Of a DNA stretch of 64,000 nucleotides, positions 60,696 through 64,000 are shown in pieces. The stretch covers positions 1,922,001 through 1,986,000 of the forward strand of contig CAXXFD010000003.1 of NCBI GenBank assembly GCA_963662905.2. The letters run 5' to 3'. A program made the position numbers and the translations under genes. The notes under the pieces are model-generated. The model did not search any database. It was not told where the DNA came from and was given only the letters and a program-made list of their open reading frames with translations. The first letter of the stretch is position 1; every line of letters begins with the position of its first letter. This DNA is from G963662905 sp963662905. Lineage in GTDB: Bacteria; Bacteroidota; Bacteroidia; Bacteroidales; WRLA01.

Positions 60696-61393
60696 GCACC
60701 TTTCGATTCAAACAATTTGCCATGCAGCATGAGCGCTCGGCCATGAAAATCGGAACCGATGGCATTTTGCTGGGCGCTTGGTCAGAATTTAAACCACATT
60801 GGAACATTTTGGATGCAGGCTGTGGCTGTGGCTTAATTTCCCTGATGCTGGCACAAAGAGGTGCAGCTTCCGTACATGCCATCGACTTACATAATGGCTC
60901 CATATCTGATGCAACAGAAAACTTCAGCGGCTCACCATGGAGCAATAAACTCAGCAGCCAGCTTATTTCTTATCAGGATTTTGCAGAAACATCACAAAAA
61001 CGCTATGACCTCATCATCAGCAATCCACCGTTTTTTCAAAACGACTTGAAATCAAGCACGCGCAACTCACAGGCACGACATGCAGAAAGCCTTTCTTTTG
61101 CAGACATCCTGAATGGATTGCACAAACTTTTAGAAAAAGACGGTCATTTTGACCTTATCCTGGCTGCTGCTGAAGCAAAACTTTTTGAAAACATGGCAAA
61201 GGCCGAAGGTTTCTTCCTGAATCGCCTGTGCAATGTGCATACCAAATGCGGGAATGAAAGCACACGCCGCTTGATGTCTTTTAGCAAAAACGACTTCAAT
61301 TGCTTTCCTGAAAATATCTGCATCAGGACAGCATTGGGAGCTTATACCGAAGAATTTCGGCAGCTCACATCAAATTTTTATCTGCAATTCTGA
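60692..61393 (+). CDS. tRNA1(Val) adenine-N6 methyltransferase-like protein
   Basis: A 233-residue class I SAM-dependent methyltransferase of the TrmN6/YfiC type. SAM-binding block 'LDAGCGCGLISLMLAQ' and the adenine-N6 catalytic motif NPPFF (in 'DLIISNPPFFQND') are present; the N-terminal 'FRFKQFAMQHERSAMKIGTDG' is typical of TrmN6, which methylates A37 of tRNA-Val. It starts with GTG, overlapping the rimM stop by 4 bases. Confidence 0.85.
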   Translation: MSTFRFKQFAMQHERSAMKIGTDGILLGAWSEFKPHWNILDAGCGCGLISLMLAQRGAASVHAIDLHNGSISDATENFSGSPWSNKLSSQLISYQDFAETSQKRYDLIISNPPFFQNDLKSSTRNSQARHAESLSFADILNGLHKLLEKDGHFDLILAAAEAKLFENMAKAEGFFLNRLCNVHTKCGNESTRRLMSFSKNDFNCFPENICIRTALGAYTEEFRQLTSNFYLQF

Positions 61394-61409
61394 TTTTCAA
61401 ACAAAAAGC

Positions 61410-61417
61410 TATTTTTG
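61410..61417 (+). promoter_or_regulatory. Candidate -7 element of the spermidine synthase-like gene
   Basis: TATTTTTG matches TAnnTTTG exactly, 22 bases before the ATG at 61439. It includes the TTG that would open a longer frame (61415), which argues for the ATG as start. Confidence 0.45.
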
Positions 61418-61438
61418 CAAGGCATAAAACATTTTGAA

Positions 61439-62938
61439 ATGGATAAACTTAAGAAGTACAGACTGGGTTTGCTTGTATTCCTCAGTGGCGCCTCGGTAAT
61501 GATTTATGAACTTGTCGGATCCAGGGTATTAGGGCCGTCACTCGGAACATCAATATTTATCTGGACCAGCCTGATTGGCATCATCCTACTCAGCATTGCA
61601 CTGGGAAATTATTTCGGAGGCCGCTTTGCAGACCGTTTGAAAAGTCAGAATTTTCTGGGCGTGTTTTTAATGATTGCATCTTTAAGTATTTGTTTAACTG
61701 CATTTTATAAAGACCCAATTTTATTTTATTGCACGCAGATATTGCCCGGCATAAAAGCACCCGCTATTGCAGCATCCTTGTTTTTATTTACTCCGGCGGC
61801 TTTCTTTTTGGGCACCATTGCTCCTTATGCCACACGCCTGCAGATCGAAAATATTGAAAACAGCGGTTCAACCATTGGCAATCTGTATGCCCTTTCGACC
61901 GGCGGCAGTATTGTTGGGACATTTATTGGAGGTTTTTTCCTGATTCCCGCATTTGAAACCACCCGGCTGATGTTCATTATTGCTATTGTATTGCTGCTGA
62001 ATGCAAGTTTGGTTTTTAGCGGTAGCCGTAAAATTTATCTGTGGCTGTTTTTCGCTCTCATTTTGGCGATAAGCATTTTTGGCCTGATTCGGAAAAACGA
62101 AATACCCAACTATCTGGTGTATGACGGTAATACAAAATACAGCCGGATTCAGATCATGGATTTGATCAATCCCTGGGAAGGGAAAGATTCGGTACGTTTA
62201 ATGAAAATCAATAATGAATTTGCTGCGGCACAATACAAAAACAAAGAAGGGCTGGTGTACCGGATTATGCGCATGTACAGCCGCGACAGTCTTTTTACAG
62301 GTGAAATTAATGAGGCGATCATGCTGGGTGGTGCCGGATATATTTTCCCACGGCATTTTTTGGAGGCAAAAACCAATGCCAGGATGGATGTTATTGAAAT
62401 TGATGAAGGCACAACGGAACTGGCACGCAGATATTTTGGTTTGAGGGACGACGCACGAATGGAAATTTTCCACGAAGACGCACGTACTTATGTAAACAAG
62501 TGCGAAAAAAAATACGATGCATTTTACGGAGACGCCTATAAATCAACATTTTCAGTGCCGTATCAACTTACCACCATTGAATTTATGGATAAAATTAAGG
62601 ATATGCTCCGTCCGGATGGCGTTGCCTTTTTTAATATTATATCGAACCTTGACAATCAGCGCAACCTCTTTTTTCGTGCCCAACTCAAAACGATTAAGGA
62701 AGTTTTTCCTCAAGTGCTGGTTTTCGCAGTGCGCGATGTACAAAAGAAACACGAATTGCAAAATATGCTGATCGTAGCCCGCAAAACCACTGACCCGGAT
62801 TTAATCAGCTCATTAAGCCGGAGCGCGCCGGATATTTTTGCGCACCTGATCACAGACAGCATCCCTATGGCAGATATGGAAATCCTGCGGGATGACTATG
62901 CCCCTGCTGAGTTTCTTGTAAATAAACTGATCAACTAA
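61439..62938 (+). CDS. Membrane-fused spermidine synthase-like protein
   Basis: A 499-residue fusion. Residues 1-200 hold about seven membrane helices ('GLLVFLSGASVMIYELVGSRVLGPSLG', read in two parts, and 'GNLYALSTGGSIVGTFIGGFFL'). The C-terminal part (about 225-460) resembles spermidine synthases with 'EAIMLGGAGYIFPRHFLE', 'MDVIEIDEGTTELARRYFG' (SAM-type nucleotide binding) and 'DAFYGDAYKS'. The usual aspartates of the aminopropyl transfer site are only partly kept, so the true reaction is unclear. Start ATG 61439 chosen over TTG 61415 by the promoter position. Convergent with fbp. Confidence 0.82.
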   Translation: MDKLKKYRLGLLVFLSGASVMIYELVGSRVLGPSLGTSIFIWTSLIGIILLSIALGNYFGGRFADRLKSQNFLGVFLMIASLSICLTAFYKDPILFYCTQILPGIKAPAIAASLFLFTPAAFFLGTIAPYATRLQIENIENSGSTIGNLYALSTGGSIVGTFIGGFFLIPAFETTRLMFIIAIVLLLNASLVFSGSRKIYLWLFFALILAISIFGLIRKNEIPNYLVYDGNTKYSRIQIMDLINPWEGKDSVRLMKINNEFAAAQYKNKEGLVYRIMRMYSRDSLFTGEINEAIMLGGAGYIFPRHFLEAKTNARMDVIEIDEGTTELARRYFGLRDDARMEIFHEDARTYVNKCEKKYDAFYGDAYKSTFSVPYQLTTIEFMDKIKDMLRPDGVAFFNIISNLDNQRNLFFRAQLKTIKEVFPQVLVFAVRDVQKKHELQNMLIVARKTTDPDLISSLSRSAPDIFAHLITDSIPMADMEILRDDYAPAEFLVNKLIN

Positions 62939-62970
62939 AAAATCCCGAAATCAGTGATAACGGGATTTGT
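62937..62970 (-). terminator. Terminator between the spermidine synthase-like gene and fbp
   Basis: AAATCCCG (62940-62947) pairs with CGGGATTT (62961-62968). Read leftward it runs into TTTTTT, so it mainly serves fbp; on the other strand the T run is short. Confidence 0.75.
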
Positions 62971-62992
62971 ACCGGAGATGAAACATCAGGTT

Positions 62993-64000
62993 TTATCTTC
63001 TTTCTTTGATCAAGCCTTTGCGATAGGCGACCAAAAGCATTTTTAATTCACGTATTTGCTTTTTGAGATCTATTCCTATATCCGTATCACCTACGCGAAT
63101 GCGGTTCATTGCCTGCTCTACCATAGAACGTTGCGAAACAATATCGCGCTCGTCGGTAATGGCTTTTATCCGCGATTCAAAGGGTTCATGCGCCACAATA
63201 ACAAGGCTGTAGGAATTATAAATCAATGTATATCCGGCTATTCCGGTAACCTTTTGGTAAGGGCGCGACATACCGCCATCGATAACAAAAAGTTTGCCGT
63301 TGGCCTTTACGGGCAGCTCGCCTTTTTTCACCTTAACAGGCACATGTCCGTTAATGATATGTGAATGCAGAGGATCAAGCTTAAACTCTTTTAAGATCAG
63401 ATCCACATATTTCACCTGATCGCGGTAGTTGTAATAGGCATTGCGGTCTTCCTGATGGGTTTCTTTATCTTCGAGCCAGTAGCGTTCAAATGTGGCCATC
63501 TTTTTCTTGCCAAAAAGCGGGCTTTTAGCCCCCTGCCACAAGTACCACATATAATCCTTGTCTTGCTCGGTACTTCCGTTCATCTCACGGTTAAAATAAG
63601 CCCTGCGGCACATTTTATCGAATATATCGCACATTGCTTTGCCCGAATACTGTTTGTTTTCGACCTTAATGCTTTCCAGTTTGCCGTCGTCGGTCATGGG
63701 AATACATCCATGGAAAAGCAGGTTGGAATTATACGCGAGGTACATATTTCCTTTGGCAAAAAGAAATTTCACATGGCGCTGGAGTTTTTCCGATTTCATA
63801 AAAGAAAAGCGGAGTTTTTCCATTAGCTCCTTTTCTTCTTCAGACAGCGCGAAAGGATTAAGAGGATCGACTGTAGGGAAATTCTTATCGAGCAATTCGT
63901 GCACTTTAGCATTCAGTTTGATGGTGCCCTTTTTGTAGTCAATTTTATCGAGCATCAAGCGGTCGCCCATATCAAAATCAGGATTGCGCATAATTATTTG
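62993..64000 (-). CDS. fbp: Class III fructose-1,6-bisphosphatase, C-terminal half (partial)
   Basis: The reading frame continues past the right edge of the window without a stop (the three codons before the ATG at 63991 are open), so the 336 residues seen are the C-terminal half of a protein that is about 640-660 residues in the family. Signatures: 'NLLFHGCIPMTDDGKL', 'HIINGHVPVKVKKGE', 'LFVIDGGMSRPYQKVTGIAGYTL' split by the catalytic Asp-Gly-Gly, and the basic end 'LLVAYRKGLIKERR'. The enzyme removes the 1-phosphate of fructose-1,6-bisphosphate in gluconeogenesis. Confidence 0.93.
   Translation of the reverse strand, partial: QIIMRNPDFDMGDRLMLDKIDYKKGTIKLNAKVHELLDKNFPTVDPLNPFALSEEEKELMEKLRFSFMKSEKLQRHVKFLFAKGNMYLAYNSNLLFHGCIPMTDDGKLESIKVENKQYSGKAMCDIFDKMCRRAYFNREMNGSTEQDKDYMWYLWQGAKSPLFGKKKMATFERYWLEDKETHQEDRNAYYNYRDQVKYVDLILKEFKLDPLHSHIINGHVPVKVKKGELPVKANGKLFVIDGGMSRPYQKVTGIAGYTLIYNSYSLVIVAHEPFESRIKAITDERDIVSQRSMVEQAMNRIRVGDTDIGIDLKKQIRELKMLLVAYRKGLIKERR

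Noticed and set aside
1..64000. tRNA or rRNA genes
   Set aside because: No stretch with a T-loop motif and matching acceptor stem, and no rRNA-like conserved block was found in the intergenic DNA.

Overview
The window reads as a chromosomal stretch of a member of the Bacteroidota (class Bacteroidia or close to it). The reasons are: several large secreted proteins ending in type IX secretion (T9SS) C-terminal sorting domains; the T9SS regulator PorX; the Bacteroidota arrangement porX-tsaE-ald; an HU-related protein of the Bacteroidota type; ribosomal protein S16 with a long Ala/Glu/Lys-rich tail; a class III fructose-1,6-bisphosphatase; and repeated matches to the Bacteroidota promoter (-33 TTTG, -7 TAnnTTTG). 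Three menaquinone genes of the futalosine route (mqnE, mqnB, mqnD) are present. The genus cannot be told from the sequence.

Layout. 1-3.4 kb: a tight operon of three NifX/NifB-type small proteins, two MinD-like ATPases carrying inserted 2x[4Fe-4S] ferredoxin domains, and a VOC protein; this looks like a metal or Fe-S cluster handling unit of unknown function. 3.4-16.6 kb: mqnE, a membrane-anchored receiver protein, two paralogous T9SS trypsin-like proteases, an MFS transporter, mqnB-mqnD, a TPR protein, hldD, a MerR regulator and an M23 peptidase. 16.7-26.4 kb: alaS, a T9SS alpha-amylase, NhaD-type antiporter and an exbB-exbD-tonB operon. 26.4-27.3 kb: a gene-free stretch with a candidate structured small RNA and a strong terminator. 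27.3-38.8 kb: a lipoprotein, an orphan SMI1/KNR4-HEAT protein, a GNAT/RimK-like ATP-grasp fusion, SulP transporter, arginine decarboxylase, and porX-tsaE-ald. 39.3-44.5 kb: a secreted isochorismatase-like protein and a four-gene leftward operon of exported proteins. 44.8-46.3 kb: panB and a pseudouridine synthase. 46.5-55.8 kb: two copies of a module (about 950-residue T9SS protein plus an 80-87 residue Gly/Pro-rich protein with a C-terminal membrane segment), followed by a secreted HExxH-propeller-barrel protein. 55.8-59.2 kb: accessory-looking DNA with a four-copy 22-bp palindrome array, an HU-related gene, short palindromic repeats, a second candidate small RNA and an IS4-like transposase. 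59.4-64 kb: housekeeping rpsP-rimM-methyltransferase, a membrane-fused spermidine synthase-like protein and the 3' part of class III fbp.

Working together: TonB/ExbBD energises outer-membrane uptake, and PorX would control the T9SS that exports the proteases, amylase and surface proteins found here. The paired large-cargo/small-membrane-protein modules are the most likely place for an undescribed surface system; the NifX-triplet/MinD-ferredoxin operon is the second. No tRNA, rRNA or CRISPR array was seen. Start codons were chosen by signal peptide, family alignment or promoter position where the longest reading frame looked wrong. All family calls are from reading the sequence; no searches were run.
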